64,000 bases of DNA, taken from contig NZ_WBJS01000007.1 in assembly GCF_009296265.1 (NCBI RefSeq), forward strand, positions 248,001 to 312,000, read 5' to 3'. Every line of letters begins with the position of its first letter. The first letter of the stretch is position 1. The DNA comes from Thioclava sp. JE_KL1 (GTDB lineage: Bacteria; Pseudomonadota; Alphaproteobacteria; Rhodobacterales; Rhodobacteraceae). This document shows, one piece after another, positions 17,787-27,436 of the stretch. The notes under the pieces were generated by a model that searched no databases, was not told the origin of the DNA, and saw only the letters and a program-made list of their open reading frames with translations. A program made the translations under genes and the position numbers.

Positions 17787-18744
17787 AGGTGCCCTCCGTG
17801 AGCGCGCGCCCGCGCTCGGCCCGCAGGTTGCGCGCCAAGAGGTCCATCACCGCCATGCGCACCGCGACACCCATCTCGACCTGTTCCTGAATGACCGAGC
17901 GGTTGATGTCGTCGGCGATGGTGCCGTCGATCTCCACGCCGCGGTTCATCGGGCCCGGATGCATCACGATTGCGTCTTCCTTAGCGAAGGCGAGCTTCTC
18001 GGCATCGAGCCCGTAGCGGTGGAAATATTCGCGCTCGGAGGGGATGAAGCCGCCATCCATGCGCTCTTTCTGAAGCCGCAGCATCATCACGACATCGGCG
18101 TCGCGCAGGCCTTCGCGCATGTCGTGATAGACCTCGCAGCCGAAGTCCTGAACGCCCGAGGGCATGAGGGTCGGCGGCGCGATCAGGCGCACACGGTTTT
18201 CCATCTTGCCCAGCAGGATCAGGTTGGAGCGCGCGACGCGGCTATGGGCGACATCGCCGCAGATCGCGACGGTCAGGCGCTTGATCCGGCCCTTCTCGCG
18301 CCGGATCGTCAGCGCATCCAGAAGCGCCTGCGTCGGGTGTTCGTGCTTGCCGTCGCCCGCGTTGATCACCGCGCATTCGACCTTCTGCGCGAGAAGATCG
18401 ACCGCGCCGGACGAGCCATGCCGCACTACCAGCAGATCGGGATGCATCGCGTTCAGCGTCAGCGCGGTGTCGATCAGGGTCTCGCCCTTCTTCACCGACG
18501 AGGTCTGCATCGACATGTTCATCACGTCCGCCCCGAGTCGCTTGCCCGCAAGCTCGAAACTGGATTGGGTCCGCGTCGAATTCTCGAAGAACATGTTGAT
18601 CGCGGTCATCCCGGCCAACGCGTCGGTCTTTTTCACCGTGCGACGGTTCAGATCCACATATTTTTCGGCGAGGTCGAGAACGGTGAGGATATCCTCGGGG
18701 CTCAGATGTTCGATCCCCAGCAGGTGCCTTGGGCGAAAAGCCAT
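17779..18744 (-). CDS. pyrB: Aspartate carbamoyltransferase catalytic subunit
   Basis: Enzyme of 321 residues joining carbamoyl phosphate and aspartate, the committed step of pyrimidine synthesis. The carbamoyl-phosphate motif [12 protein letters not shown] and the substrate loop [11 protein letters not shown] are intact, as is VVRHGSSGA with the conserved histidine-arginine. No pyrI regulatory gene follows; a PyrC-like protein without a metal site does, as in the Pseudomonas-type holoenzyme. It is the first gene of a four-gene minus-strand operon ending with plsY. Confidence 0.96.
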   Translation of the reverse strand: MAFRPRHLLGIEHLSPEDILTVLDLAEKYVDLNRRTVKKTDALAGMTAINMFFENSTRTQSSFELAGKRLGADVMNMSMQTSSVKKGETLIDTALTLNAMHPDLLVVRHGSSGAVDLLAQKVECAVINAGDGKHEHPTQALLDALTIRREKGRIKRLTVAICGDVAHSRVARSNLILLGKMENRVRLIAPPTLMPSGVQDFGCEVYHDMREGLRDADVVMMLRLQKERMDGGFIPSEREYFHRYGLDAEKLAFAKEDAIVMHPGPMNRGVEIDGTIADDINRSVIQEQVEMGVAVRMAVMDLLARNLRAERGRALTEGTYV

Positions 18745-18842
18745 TGCGCGATGCTCCGGTTAGACTTCGATGCTTATGGCAAACGGGGGGGCGGGCGTCC
18801 AGCCGCTTTACCGTCGCAGCGCCCATGAGGTAGGGTCGCGCA

Positions 18843-19667
18843 ATGGAGACTCAGCCGACACCGGAACTCGACTATCACGCCGCTCTGGCCGCCCTCGAAT
18901 GGCAGCTGGAAATGGGCGTCGATACCGTCATCGGCGATACGCCCGTCGATTGCTACGAGCTGCCCGACAAATCGGCGCAGGCCAAGGCGAAGGCGCCCGA
19001 GGCCGCGCCCGCGCCGGACCGGGAATTGCCGCCAGTCGCGCAGATGGCGAAGATCGAGGGTCCCGATCCGGTCGTCGTCGCAGGCGATGCCGCGGGCAAG
19101 GCCGACACGCTAGAGGCGCTGCGCGCCGCCATCGATTCCTACGATATGTGCGATCTGAAGCTCGGGGCGCGCAACACGGTCTTTGCCGATGGCAAGCCCG
19201 CCGCGCGGGTGATGATCATCGGCGAGGCGCCGGGGCGCGAGGAGGATCAGAAGGGCCTGCCATTCGTCGGCCGCGCCGGTCAGCTTCTCGACAAGATGTT
19301 CGGCGCGATCGGTCTGTCGCGGCAATCGCCCGATGCCGAGGCGGCACTCTATATCACCAATGTCCTGCCCTGGCGTCCGCCGGGCAATCGCGATCCCTCG
19401 CCTGCCGAGATCGCGCAGATGCTGCCCTTCCTCGCCCGCCATGTCGATCTGGCTGATCCCGATCTGATCGTTCTGATGGGCAATGCCGCCTGTGCGGCGG
19501 CGCTGGGCAAGCGGGGCATCCTGCGGTTGCGGGGCACCTGGGCCGAGGCCTTCGGGCGGCCCACGTTGCCGATGACGCACCCGGCCTATCTGCTGCGCAA
19601 CCCGGCCGCCAAGCGCGAAGCCTGGGCCGATCTTCTGCAAATTCGCGCCCGTCTCGACCAGGCGTAA
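18843..19667 (+). CDS. Type 4-like uracil-DNA glycosylase with a degraded Fe-S site
   Basis: Protein of 274 residues whose C-terminal 175 residues match the type 4 uracil-DNA glycosylase fold: GEAPGREED (127-135), LPFVGRAGQLLD, NVLPWRPPGNRDP and MTHPAYLLR (H246). Type 4 enzymes hold a 4Fe-4S cluster with four cysteines; here only C103 remains, the others being K106, W177 and M193. The N-terminal 90 residues are a low-complexity, alanine/proline-rich extension. It is divergent from pyrB. It should excise uracil from DNA, but without the usual cluster. Confidence 0.85.
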   Translation: METQPTPELDYHAALAALEWQLEMGVDTVIGDTPVDCYELPDKSAQAKAKAPEAAPAPDRELPPVAQMAKIEGPDPVVVAGDAAGKADTLEALRAAIDSYDMCDLKLGARNTVFADGKPAARVMIIGEAPGREEDQKGLPFVGRAGQLLDKMFGAIGLSRQSPDAEAALYITNVLPWRPPGNRDPSPAEIAQMLPFLARHVDLADPDLIVLMGNAACAAALGKRGILRLRGTWAEAFGRPTLPMTHPAYLLRNPAAKREAWADLLQIRARLDQA

Positions 19668-19829
19668 ACCGCGCCAAACGGTCGCGCTTTCGTGAAAAAG
19701 TGACGGACGCGGCGCCGTGACGCGTAGAGATAACCATTCCCTGCACCTATTTCGGCAAGGTAACATGGAAATCGCGCGACCGTGGGCAATTGCGAGCGCC
19801 CGCAGCACTGACGACAGATCGGAGACGCC

Positions 19830-21290
19830 ATGCGCTTTCTCACCCGCTCCCTGATGGGGCTGTTTCTTCTGGCGCTGACCGTCGGCCTGCTGACGATGGG
19901 CGGCTTCTCGATCTTTCAGGCGATGCAGGCCCGCAATGCCGAGAGCGGGCGTGCGCCCACCGCGCGCGAACGGGTTTTCGCGGCCAATGTGATCCCGGTC
20001 ACCTTCAAGGCGATGTCGCCGGTGCTGACCGCCTATGGCGAGGTGCGCTCGACCCGCGAGCTGGAGCTACGCGCGTCGGCGGCGGGCACGATTGTCGAGC
20101 TTGCCTCCGATTTCGAGGATGGCGCGGAGGTCGAGAAGGGCGAGCTTCTGGTCAAGCTGGACCCGGCGGAGGCGCAGGCAGCGCGCGACAGCGCCGCTGC
20201 GACTGTGGCCGAGGCAGAGGCCGCGCTCGCGCAGGCGGAACGCGCTTTGGCCATATCGAAGGACGATGTGACAGCGGCGCAGCGGCAGGCGGACCTGCGG
20301 CTCAAGGCGCTCGACCGTCAGCGTTCGCTCTCGGAGCGGGGCGTCGGCTCGGCGGCCAATCTGGAAACCTCGGAACTGGCGGCCTCGGCGGCCGATCAGG
20401 CGGTCCTAAACCGCCGCTCGGCATTGTCGACCGCGCAGGCGCAGCTCGATACCGCGCGCACCTCGCTGACCCGCGCCAAGATCAGCTTGACCGAAGCCGA
20501 TCGCAAACTGGCTGATACTGAAATTCGCGCCGAATTCTCGGGCCGTCTGGCCGAGGTTAACGCGGTCGCGGGCGGGCTGGTGTCGAATAACGAGATGCTG
20601 GGCAAGCTGATCGACCCCAACGCGCTGGAAATCGCCTTCCGCGTCTCCACCGCGCAATTTGCGCGCCTGATCGATGATCGGGGCGCGCTGCGCGATCTGC
20701 CCGTGGGCGTGGAACTGGTCGCGGGCGAGGAGACGCTGACCGCCAAGGCCGAGCTGTCGCGCGTCTCAGCGGCGGTCGATGACGGGGTGACGGGGCGCCT
20801 GCTGTTTGCGCGCGTCACCGAAGGTCTCGGCAATCTGCGTCCGGGCGATTTCGTGACCGTCCGGCTGAAAGAGCCCGCGCTCGAGAATGTCGCGGAGATA
20901 CCCGCCGCGGCGGTCGATGCGGATAGCACGGTTCTGGTGCTCGGTCCGGAAGACCGTCTGGAAAGCGCCGATGTCACCGTGCTGCGCCGTCAGGGCGACG
21001 CTGTCATCATCCGTGCCAAATTCGCGCCCGGCACCGAGATCGTGGCCGAGCGCACGCCGCTTCTGGGTCGCGGGATCAAGCTGCGCCCGATGCGCCCCGG
21101 TCAGCCGCAGGCGGCCACCGAGCCCGAGACGATCAATCTCGATCCCGAGCGCCGCGCCAAGCTGGTTAGTTTCGTCGAGACGAACACCGCGATGCCCGAC
21201 AATGCCAAGCAACGCTTTCTTGCCGAGTTGAAGCAGGACGAGGTGCCCGTCGCGACCGTCGAGAAGCTCGAATCCCGGATCGGAGGCTGA
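19830..21290 (+). CDS. RND efflux periplasmic adaptor subunit (HlyD/MFP family)
   Basis: Membrane-fusion protein of 486 residues with an N-terminal membrane anchor (about 8-30), a lipoyl/barrel-sandwich start (TAYGEVRSTRELELRASAAGTI is split over the half-motif), a long alpha-helical hairpin (about 105-205) and beta-barrel parts. The C-terminal about 60 residues (ETINLDPERRAKLVSFVETN...) form an extra helical tail not found in AcrA. It links an inner-membrane RND pump to an outer-membrane channel. The permease gene follows one base after the stop; no outer-membrane factor gene is adjacent. Confidence 0.88.
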   Translation: MRFLTRSLMGLFLLALTVGLLTMGGFSIFQAMQARNAESGRAPTARERVFAANVIPVTFKAMSPVLTAYGEVRSTRELELRASAAGTIVELASDFEDGAEVEKGELLVKLDPAEAQAARDSAAATVAEAEAALAQAERALAISKDDVTAAQRQADLRLKALDRQRSLSERGVGSAANLETSELAASAADQAVLNRRSALSTAQAQLDTARTSLTRAKISLTEADRKLADTEIRAEFSGRLAEVNAVAGGLVSNNEMLGKLIDPNALEIAFRVSTAQFARLIDDRGALRDLPVGVELVAGEETLTAKAELSRVSAAVDDGVTGRLLFARVTEGLGNLRPGDFVTVRLKEPALENVAEIPAAAVDADSTVLVLGPEDRLESADVTVLRRQGDAVIIRAKFAPGTEIVAERTPLLGRGIKLRPMRPGQPQAATEPETINLDPERRAKLVSFVETNTAMPDNAKQRFLAELKQDEVPVATVEKLESRIGG

Positions 21291-21291
21291 G

Positions 21292-24200
21292 ATGGCGTCT
21301 GGCCTCGATCCCAGAGAGCTGCCGCCCGGCCGCGGGCTGATCGGTCTCTTTACCCGCCACGCGACGCTGGCGAATATCGTGCTGGTCGTGATGATCTGCG
21401 CGGGGCTCGTCGCCCTACCGCGGATGCGCGCGCAGTTCTTCCCGGACTCGGTCGAGGAATCGATCACCGTCTCGGTGAAATGGGACGGGGCAGGCGCGGA
21501 GGAAGTCGACCGGGCCATCGTTCAGGTGCTGGAGCCCTCACTGATCTCGGTCGAGGGTGTGGAAGCCTCGGACAGCCGCGCCTCGGAAGGCTCGGCGCGC
21601 ATCAGTCTCGATTTCGAACCCGACTGGGACATGTCCCGCGCGGTCAATGATGTCGAGAACGCGCTGGCTTCGGCAGGCGATCTGCCCGAAGGCGCGGAGG
21701 AACCCGAAGTGGCGCGCGGCGTCTGGCGCGACACGGTGACCGATCTGGTGATCACCGGGCCGCTCTCGCCGGAGCAGCTGGGCCGGTTGGGCGACGAGGC
21801 GGTGGTGCGGCTCTATCAGCAGGGCGTCACGCGCACCTCGCTTGCCGGGATCGCCGCGCCGGAGACGGTCGTCGAAGTGCCAACCGTCTCGATGATGGCG
21901 CATGATGTGACGCTGACCCAGATCATCGATGTGATCTCCGCCGAGGCGAATACCGATCCGGCGGGCGAGGTGGCGGGCGGGGCAACACGGGTGCGCACGG
22001 GCGAAGAACGTCGCTCCGCGCCCGAGATCGAGAACCTCGTGATCCGCACCGAACCGGACGGCTCGCAACTGACCGTGGGCGATGTCGCCAATATCCGCGT
22101 CGAAGGCGGCGACCGGAACCGGGCCTATTTCGTTGGCGACAACGCGGCGGTGGTGATCAATGTCGCGCGCTCGGCGGCGGGCGATGCGATCGCGATCCAG
22201 CACAAGGTCGAAGGCGTGATCGACCAGATGCAGCCGACGCTGCCTGCGGGCACCTCGATGGATCTGGTGCGCACCCGGTCCGACGCCATCACGCAGCGCC
22301 TCGATCTGCTGGTGGGCAACGGGGTGCTGGGGCTGAGCCTCGTGCTGGTGCTGCTGTTCCTCTTCCTCAACGCGCGCACGGCCTTCTGGGTGGCGATGGG
22401 GATCCCGACCTCGATGGCTGCGGCTCTGGCGGTGATGTATTTCACCGGCATGACACTGAACATGATCTCGATCTTCGCGCTCATTCTGACGCTGGGGATC
22501 GTGGTCGACGATGCGATCGTGGTGGGCGAGCATGCCGATTTCCGTGCGCGTCATCTGGGCGAGCATCCCGTGCTCGCCGCCGAGAACGGCGCGCGGCGCA
22601 TGGCGGCCCCGGTCTTCGCCTCGACCCTGACGACCGTGATCGCCTTCGCAGGGCTGACCGTGATCGGCGGGCGCATGGGCAACATGATCGTCGATATTCC
22701 TTACACGGTGATCGCGGTGCTCGCCGCCTCTCTGATCGAGTGTTTCGTGATCCTGCCCAACCACATGAGCCACGCGCTGCGTCACACCTCCGAGGGCAAG
22801 TGGTACGACTGGCCCTCGCGGCAGGTGAACCGCGGGCTCGACTGGTTCCGCCGCGTGGTGATGAAGCCGCTCACCCGGCTGATCGTCATCGGGCGCTACC
22901 CGGTGATCGCGGCGGCGATCGCGCTTTTGCTATGGCAGGTCAGCTTCGTGATGTCGGGCAAGGTGCAGTGGCGCTTCTTCAACCCGCCCGAGCAATCGAC
23001 GGTGAACGGCGCCTTCTCTATGGTCGAGGGCGCGACCCGGGCCGATACCGAAGAGATGATGCGCACGATGCAGGCGACCGTGACCAAGGTCGCCAAGGAA
23101 TTCGAGGACGAATACGGCGTGAACCCCGTCGAATACGCGATTGGGCAAATCGGCGGCGCATCAGGGCGGGGGCTGGCCTCAGCCGATACCAAGGATGCCG
23201 ATCTTCTCGGCTCGCTTTCGATCGAGGTGATCGACCCCGATTACCGGCCTTATTCCAGCTTCGATTTCGTCTCGCGGCTGCAGGCCGAAACGCCGCGCCT
23301 GCCGCTGGTCGAAGAGATCAGCTTCCGCCGCTTCCGCTCCGGCGGGGCGGGGGACGGGATCGCGGTGCAGTTCTCGGGCAACGAGACGCGGATTCTGAAA
23401 GACGCCGCCGAAGACCTGAAGACGCAGCTTGCGCAATTCCCCGAAGTCTCGGCGGTGGAGGACAACCTCGCCTATGACAAGCAGGAACTGATCCTCGATC
23501 TCACCCCGCAGGGCGAGGCGCTGGGCTTCGACATTGCGACGCTGGGCCGCGAATTGCGCGCGCGTCTGAACGGCACCGAGGCTGCGAGCTTCCCCGATGG
23601 GGTGCGCTCGGCCACGATCCGTGTGGAGCTGCCCGAGGAAGAGCTGGCCGCCGATTTCATCGACCGGATGCAGCTGCGCGCGCCCGGTGGCGAATGGGTG
23701 CCGCTGGCCGATATCGTCTCGGTGCGCAGCCAGACGGGCTTCTCGACGATCCGGCGCGAGGATGGCGTACGGCAGGTCTCGGTCACGGGCGATGTCTCCG
23801 AGGACGATCCCGCGCGGGCCAACGAAATTCTGGCGCGCATCTCCGACGAGATCCTGCCGCGGATCTCCGAAGAACGCGGCGTGGCCTATACGCTCACCGG
23901 GCAGGCCGAGCAGGAACGCGACTTCATGAACGACGCGATGATCGGGCTGATCATGTGCCTGATCGGCATCTACATCGTGCTGGCGTGGATCTTCGCGAGC
24001 TGGACGCGGCCGATCGTGGTGATGTCGGTGATCCCCTTCGGCGCGGTCGGCGCGATCTGGGGGCACTATGTCTGGAACCTGCCGATGTCAATGTTCGCCG
24101 TGGTCGGCGGGATCGGGATGATCGGGATCATCATCAACGACGCGATCGTGCTGATCTCCACGGTCGACGAATATGCCGAGAAGCGCGGGACCGTGCCTGC

Positions 24201-24660
24201 GATCGTCGATGCAGTTTCGGATCGCCTGCGCCCGGTGCTGCTGACGACGCTGACGACGGTTCTGGGTCTTGCGCCGCTTCTCTACGAGCAATCCAGCTCG
24301 GCCCTATTCCTGAAATCCACCGTCATCACGCTGGTCTACGGTCTGGGCTTCGGGATGATCATCGTGCTGCTGGTCGTGCCCGCGGTTCTGGCGGTGCAGC
24401 TCGATTTCGGGCGACAGGTGCAGGCGGTGCGTCACGGCGTGCGGGTCGTGCGGCTGCGCGGCGTGCTGGCCGGCGTCGCGGCGCTGATGGCCGTGGGCTT
24501 CGCGCTCACGCTGGGCCGTGCGATGTGGGAGGGTCAGGCGCTGATGCCCGCCTTCGGAGGCTTTGCGTTGATCGCGGGGATGGTGGCGATGGGGGCAGGG
24601 CTGATCGCGCCCCGGCTGCTGCGCGGCCATATCCGCCACAGGCCGCCGCCGGAAGCCTGA
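21292..24660 (+). CDS. RND efflux transporter permease subunit (AcrB/HAE1-like)
   Basis: Proton-driven inner-membrane pump of 1122 residues, long for the family (about 1030-1050), with extra hydrophobic segments near the C-terminus (about 1060-1115). The twelve-helix RND pattern with two large periplasmic loops is clear. The proton-relay aspartates lie in LGIVVDDAIVVGEHADF in helix 4, and NDAIVLIS marks the second half. Substrates cannot be predicted; the sequence is of the multidrug/solvent hydrophobe type rather than heavy metal. It is coupled to the adaptor gene. Confidence 0.92.
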   Translation: MASGLDPRELPPGRGLIGLFTRHATLANIVLVVMICAGLVALPRMRAQFFPDSVEESITVSVKWDGAGAEEVDRAIVQVLEPSLISVEGVEASDSRASEGSARISLDFEPDWDMSRAVNDVENALASAGDLPEGAEEPEVARGVWRDTVTDLVITGPLSPEQLGRLGDEAVVRLYQQGVTRTSLAGIAAPETVVEVPTVSMMAHDVTLTQIIDVISAEANTDPAGEVAGGATRVRTGEERRSAPEIENLVIRTEPDGSQLTVGDVANIRVEGGDRNRAYFVGDNAAVVINVARSAAGDAIAIQHKVEGVIDQMQPTLPAGTSMDLVRTRSDAITQRLDLLVGNGVLGLSLVLVLLFLFLNARTAFWVAMGIPTSMAAALAVMYFTGMTLNMISIFALILTLGIVVDDAIVVGEHADFRARHLGEHPVLAAENGARRMAAPVFASTLTTVIAFAGLTVIGGRMGNMIVDIPYTVIAVLAASLIECFVILPNHMSHALRHTSEGKWYDWPSRQVNRGLDWFRRVVMKPLTRLIVIGRYPVIAAAIALLLWQVSFVMSGKVQWRFFNPPEQSTVNGAFSMVEGATRADTEEMMRTMQATVTKVAKEFEDEYGVNPVEYAIGQIGGASGRGLASADTKDADLLGSLSIEVIDPDYRPYSSFDFVSRLQAETPRLPLVEEISFRRFRSGGAGDGIAVQFSGNETRILKDAAEDLKTQLAQFPEVSAVEDNLAYDKQELILDLTPQGEALGFDIATLGRELRARLNGTEAASFPDGVRSATIRVELPEEELAADFIDRMQLRAPGGEWVPLADIVSVRSQTGFSTIRREDGVRQVSVTGDVSEDDPARANEILARISDEILPRISEERGVAYTLTGQAEQERDFMNDAMIGLIMCLIGIYIVLAWIFASWTRPIVVMSVIPFGAVGAIWGHYVWNLPMSMFAVVGGIGMIGIIINDAIVLISTVDEYAEKRGTVPAIVDAVSDRLRPVLLTTLTTVLGLAPLLYEQSSSALFLKSTVITLVYGLGFGMIIVLLVVPAVLAVQLDFGRQVQAVRHGVRVVRLRGVLAGVAALMAVGFALTLGRAMWEGQALMPAFGGFALIAGMVAMGAGLIAPRLLRGHIRHRPPPEA

Positions 24661-24685
24661 CACGCCTGATCTCTGAGAGAGCTGA

Positions 24686-25543
24686 TTACTCGGTGCAGCC
24701 CATGATCTCGACCGCGCCGCGATCCGAGAGCACGGTGATGCGCAGATCGCTGGGGTCGAGGTCGAAGGGCTTCGCGTCCGGCGGCACGAAGTCGGCGCTG
24801 GTCACGAGGGTATCGCCCTCGCGGTGGCTGTCGGCCTCGGAGACCCAGACCGGGCGCGAGGCGAGTTCCAGAAGCGCGTTTTCCGTGCCGATCGCGGGCG
24901 GCAGATCGACCCGCGCCGTCAGTCGGACCCCATCCTTCATCGGCTCCGTCTCGCAGCGCGTCTGCGGGTCGATCTTGCGCGGCTCACGTGCGAGCGCCGC
25001 CTGAATTTTCGGATCGGGCGTGCCGTCTCCGGTGACCTCGATCTGCAGATGCAGGCTGACCGGCACGCAGATATTGTCGCAGATCCCGATCATCACATCG
25101 GCTTTCAACTGCACTGGCTTGCCCGGATCTTTCGGCGTCACCGAAATCGGCAACACGACGCCGTCGTGATAGCCGACGGTGCGCATACCGGAGGACAGGA
25201 AGACTTCCGGCGCGGGCCAGTGGACCACGGCCGAGGCGAGATTGCTCGACCCGGTGAACTGAATTTGCGGCGGGATGCCCGCATCGCCCGGCGAGCGCCA
25301 ATAGGTTTTCCAGCCGGGCGCGAGCGCGATCTCCAGCGCCGCCATGCGGGTGCCGTTGGCGCCTCTGCCGCCTGCGCGCAGCTGCGCTTGCTCCAGCCCC
25401 GGAGGCGTCGGCAGTGCGGGCATCGACGCGTCTTGCGGCGTGACCTGCTCTTGCGCGGCGATCTGCGCGACAGCTTCCTGGGCCGCCACGCCGAGCGGGC
25501 AGCAGCCAAGCAGGATCCCCATGACTGGTAACAAACGTGTCAT
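24686..25543 (-). CDS. Periplasmic DsbD N-terminal-domain-like protein
   Basis: Exported protein of 285 residues with a signal peptide (about 1-21, ending GVAA). The body resembles the alpha domain of DsbD/ScsB (motifs LAPGWKTYWRSPGDAGIPP, written up to its limit, and GICDNICVP with two cysteines that could form a redox pair). No transmembrane DsbD core is attached. It probably takes part in periplasmic thiol exchange with a separate membrane partner. It is convergent with the RND permease (25 bases apart) and divergent from yqgE. Confidence 0.75.
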   Translation of the reverse strand: MTRLLPVMGILLGCCPLGVAAQEAVAQIAAQEQVTPQDASMPALPTPPGLEQAQLRAGGRGANGTRMAALEIALAPGWKTYWRSPGDAGIPPQIQFTGSSNLASAVVHWPAPEVFLSSGMRTVGYHDGVVLPISVTPKDPGKPVQLKADVMIGICDNICVPVSLHLQIEVTGDGTPDPKIQAALAREPRKIDPQTRCETEPMKDGVRLTARVDLPPAIGTENALLELASRPVWVSEADSHREGDTLVTSADFVPPDAKPFDLDPSDLRITVLSDRGAVEIMGCTE

Positions 25544-25716
25544 ATGATTTACCTAGTCGCTTCCCTGCACGTTCAGAAGTCACAAACGCGACAGAAGCGT
25601 GCAATATTTTGTCCCGGCGCGCCGCAATGCGAAACAATTCCTGCGTCTGGCTTGAATAGACGCGCCGCTCGCGCCACCTTGAAAAGAGATGGGATGCAAC
25701 CGCGAAGGGGAGCGAG

Positions 25717-26277
25717 ATGGACCTGACAGGCAAGTTTCTGATCGCGATGCCCGGTATGGGCGATCCGCGATTCGAGCATTCGGTGATCGCCGTCTGCGCC
25801 CATTCCGATGAGGGCGCGATGGGGCTGATCATCAACAAACCCTTGCCGACGCCCGCCTTCTCGGACCTTCTCGAAAGCCTCGATATCGAACGGCCCGGAG
25901 CGGATATCCGTTTCGATCAGCCGATCCTCTTTGGCGGTCCGGTCGAGACCGGGCGCGGCTTCGTGCTGCACTCGCCAGACTGGACGACCGGCGAGGGGCA
26001 AATGGAGGTCACCGACCGGCTGCGGATGACCGGCACGCGCGACATTCTCGAAGATATCGCGATGGGGCGCGGCCCGAACCAGGCGCTGATGGCGCTGGGC
26101 TATGCGGGCTGGGGGCCGGGTCAACTGGAGGAGGAAATCCTCGACAATGGCTGGCTCACCGCCGACAGCGATGCCGACCTCGCGCTCGATGCCGAGCATG
26201 AGACGAAATGGGTGCGCGCACTGGAAGGCATGGGGATCGACCCCCGGACGCTTTCGGCTGCGGCGGGGCATGCGTAA
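25717..26277 (+). CDS. YqgE/AlgH family protein (UPF0301)
   Basis: Protein of 186 residues matching the YqgE/AlgH family: LTGKFLIAMPGMGDPRFEHSV at the start, then MGLIINKPL, LFGGPVETGRGFVLH and GYAGWGPGQLEEEI. Its biochemical role is not known; in Pseudomonas AlgH was linked to alginate regulation. GGGGAG precedes the ATG at a good distance. It is followed by an intergenic repeat and convergent tsaC. Confidence 0.92.
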   Translation: MDLTGKFLIAMPGMGDPRFEHSVIAVCAHSDEGAMGLIINKPLPTPAFSDLLESLDIERPGADIRFDQPILFGGPVETGRGFVLHSPDWTTGEGQMEVTDRLRMTGTRDILEDIAMGRGPNQALMALGYAGWGPGQLEEEILDNGWLTADSDADLALDAEHETKWVRALEGMGIDPRTLSAAAGHA

Positions 26278-26290
26278 GGCGTGATTGGGT

Positions 26291-26353
26291 AGGGGGCTCT
26301 GCCCCCTCGGCGCGTCCGCGCCTCACCCCCGGGATTTTTAAGCCAACACGAAG
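26291..26353 (+). repeat. Intergenic hairpin-plus-core repeat, copy 2
   Basis: Two hairpins (AGGGGGC/GCCCCCT and GGCGCG/CGCGCC) precede the core GATTTTTaaGCCAAcaCGAAG. It matches the copies at 11257 and 41431 in the core, and like them lies just after a gene end, here between the convergent yqgE and tsaC genes. Confidence 0.6.
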
Positions 26354-26359
26354 AGGCGA

Positions 26360-27322
26360 TCAGTCGCGCGGGGCAGCCGCGCGGCGTAGGCGGTCGTTGA
26401 TCGCGCGGCCGAGGCCGGTTTCCGGGATCGGGGCGAAGGCGAGCGTGGCGAGGCCGCGCGTCTGTGCGAGCGCATCGCCCTTGCGCAGCATCGCGAAGAG
26501 GTTCGCCGCCCCCTCTGTCAGATCGCCCGAGGGCGAGAGGTTCAGATCGGCGGTCGGGCAATCGCCGCCGAAGCCGATCCAGACCGCATCCGGGCGCGGG
26601 GCGGTCACATCCAGCAGCACGGCGGCGCCCGGCGCATAATGCGATTTGAGCTGCCCCGGCGCGTTGGGCTTGGCCGCGTCGCCGCCGGTGGGCAGTGGCT
26701 GGCCGATCAGCGCCTCTATCTCTTCGGCCGCGACCCCGCCGGGACGCAGCAGCGCGGGCGGATCGAGTGCGAGGATGGTGGATTCCACCCCGACCTCGCA
26801 GGGGCCGCCATCGATCACCGCCGCGATCTTGCCGCCAAGCCCGTCCATCACATGCTGCGCCGTGGTCGGGCTGATCTTGCCTGATGGGTTGGCCGAGGGC
26901 GCGGCGAGCGGGCCGCCGAATTCGCTCAGTAGCGCGCGGGCGACCGGATGCGCGGGAAGGCGGATCGCGACGGTGTCATGCCCGGCCGTCACCAGATCGG
27001 AGAGCCCGGACTCGGGGCGTAGCGGCAGGACCAGCGTCAGCGGTCCCGGCCAGTAGCGCGCGGCAATCTGGCGTGCGGCGTCGGAGACCACGGCGATTTC
27101 TTCCGCGGCTTCGATCGACGGCAGGTGCACGATCAGCGGATTGAACTTCGGACGCCCCTTCGCCGCGAAGATCGCGGCCACCGCGCGGTCGTTGCGCGCA
27201 TCTCCTGCAAGCCCGTAGACGGTCTCGGTCGGCATCGCGACCAGCTCGCCCGCGCGCAGCAAGGCGGCTGCCTGCGCATAGCCCTCGGCATCGGCGGAAA
27301 GGAGTTTCGTGTCTTGGCTCAT
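26360..27322 (-). CDS. tsaC: L-threonylcarbamoyladenylate synthase (Sua5/TsaC1 type)
   Basis: Enzyme of 320 residues making threonylcarbamoyl-AMP for the t6A modification of ANN-decoding tRNAs. The YrdC domain (about 10-200) has MPTETVYGLAGDA, KGRPKFNPLIVH, APSANPSGKISPTTA and the C-terminal Sua5 domain follows the linker PNAPGQLKSHYAP. Length and the extra domain show the long Sua5 form. The ATG at 27322 gives the family N-terminus; upstream in-frame extension is not similar to anything. Ribosome-binding site is weak. Divergent from the acyl-CoA dehydrogenase gene. Confidence 0.92.
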   Translation of the reverse strand: MSQDTKLLSADAEGYAQAAALLRAGELVAMPTETVYGLAGDARNDRAVAAIFAAKGRPKFNPLIVHLPSIEAAEEIAVVSDAARQIAARYWPGPLTLVLPLRPESGLSDLVTAGHDTVAIRLPAHPVARALLSEFGGPLAAPSANPSGKISPTTAQHVMDGLGGKIAAVIDGGPCEVGVESTILALDPPALLRPGGVAAEEIEALIGQPLPTGGDAAKPNAPGQLKSHYAPGAAVLLDVTAPRPDAVWIGFGGDCPTADLNLSPSGDLTEGAANLFAMLRKGDALAQTRGLATLAFAPIPETGLGRAINDRLRRAAAPRD

Positions 27323-27436
27323 GCAGTCGTGACGCAGCGTTGGAGTTGAAGGGGGCTGCCCTTGCGGTAGGGTATCGGCAACCCGACAGGACATAGACGC
27401 GCGCGCGGCAATTGCCAAGCTGCCCGGAGGAGACCC

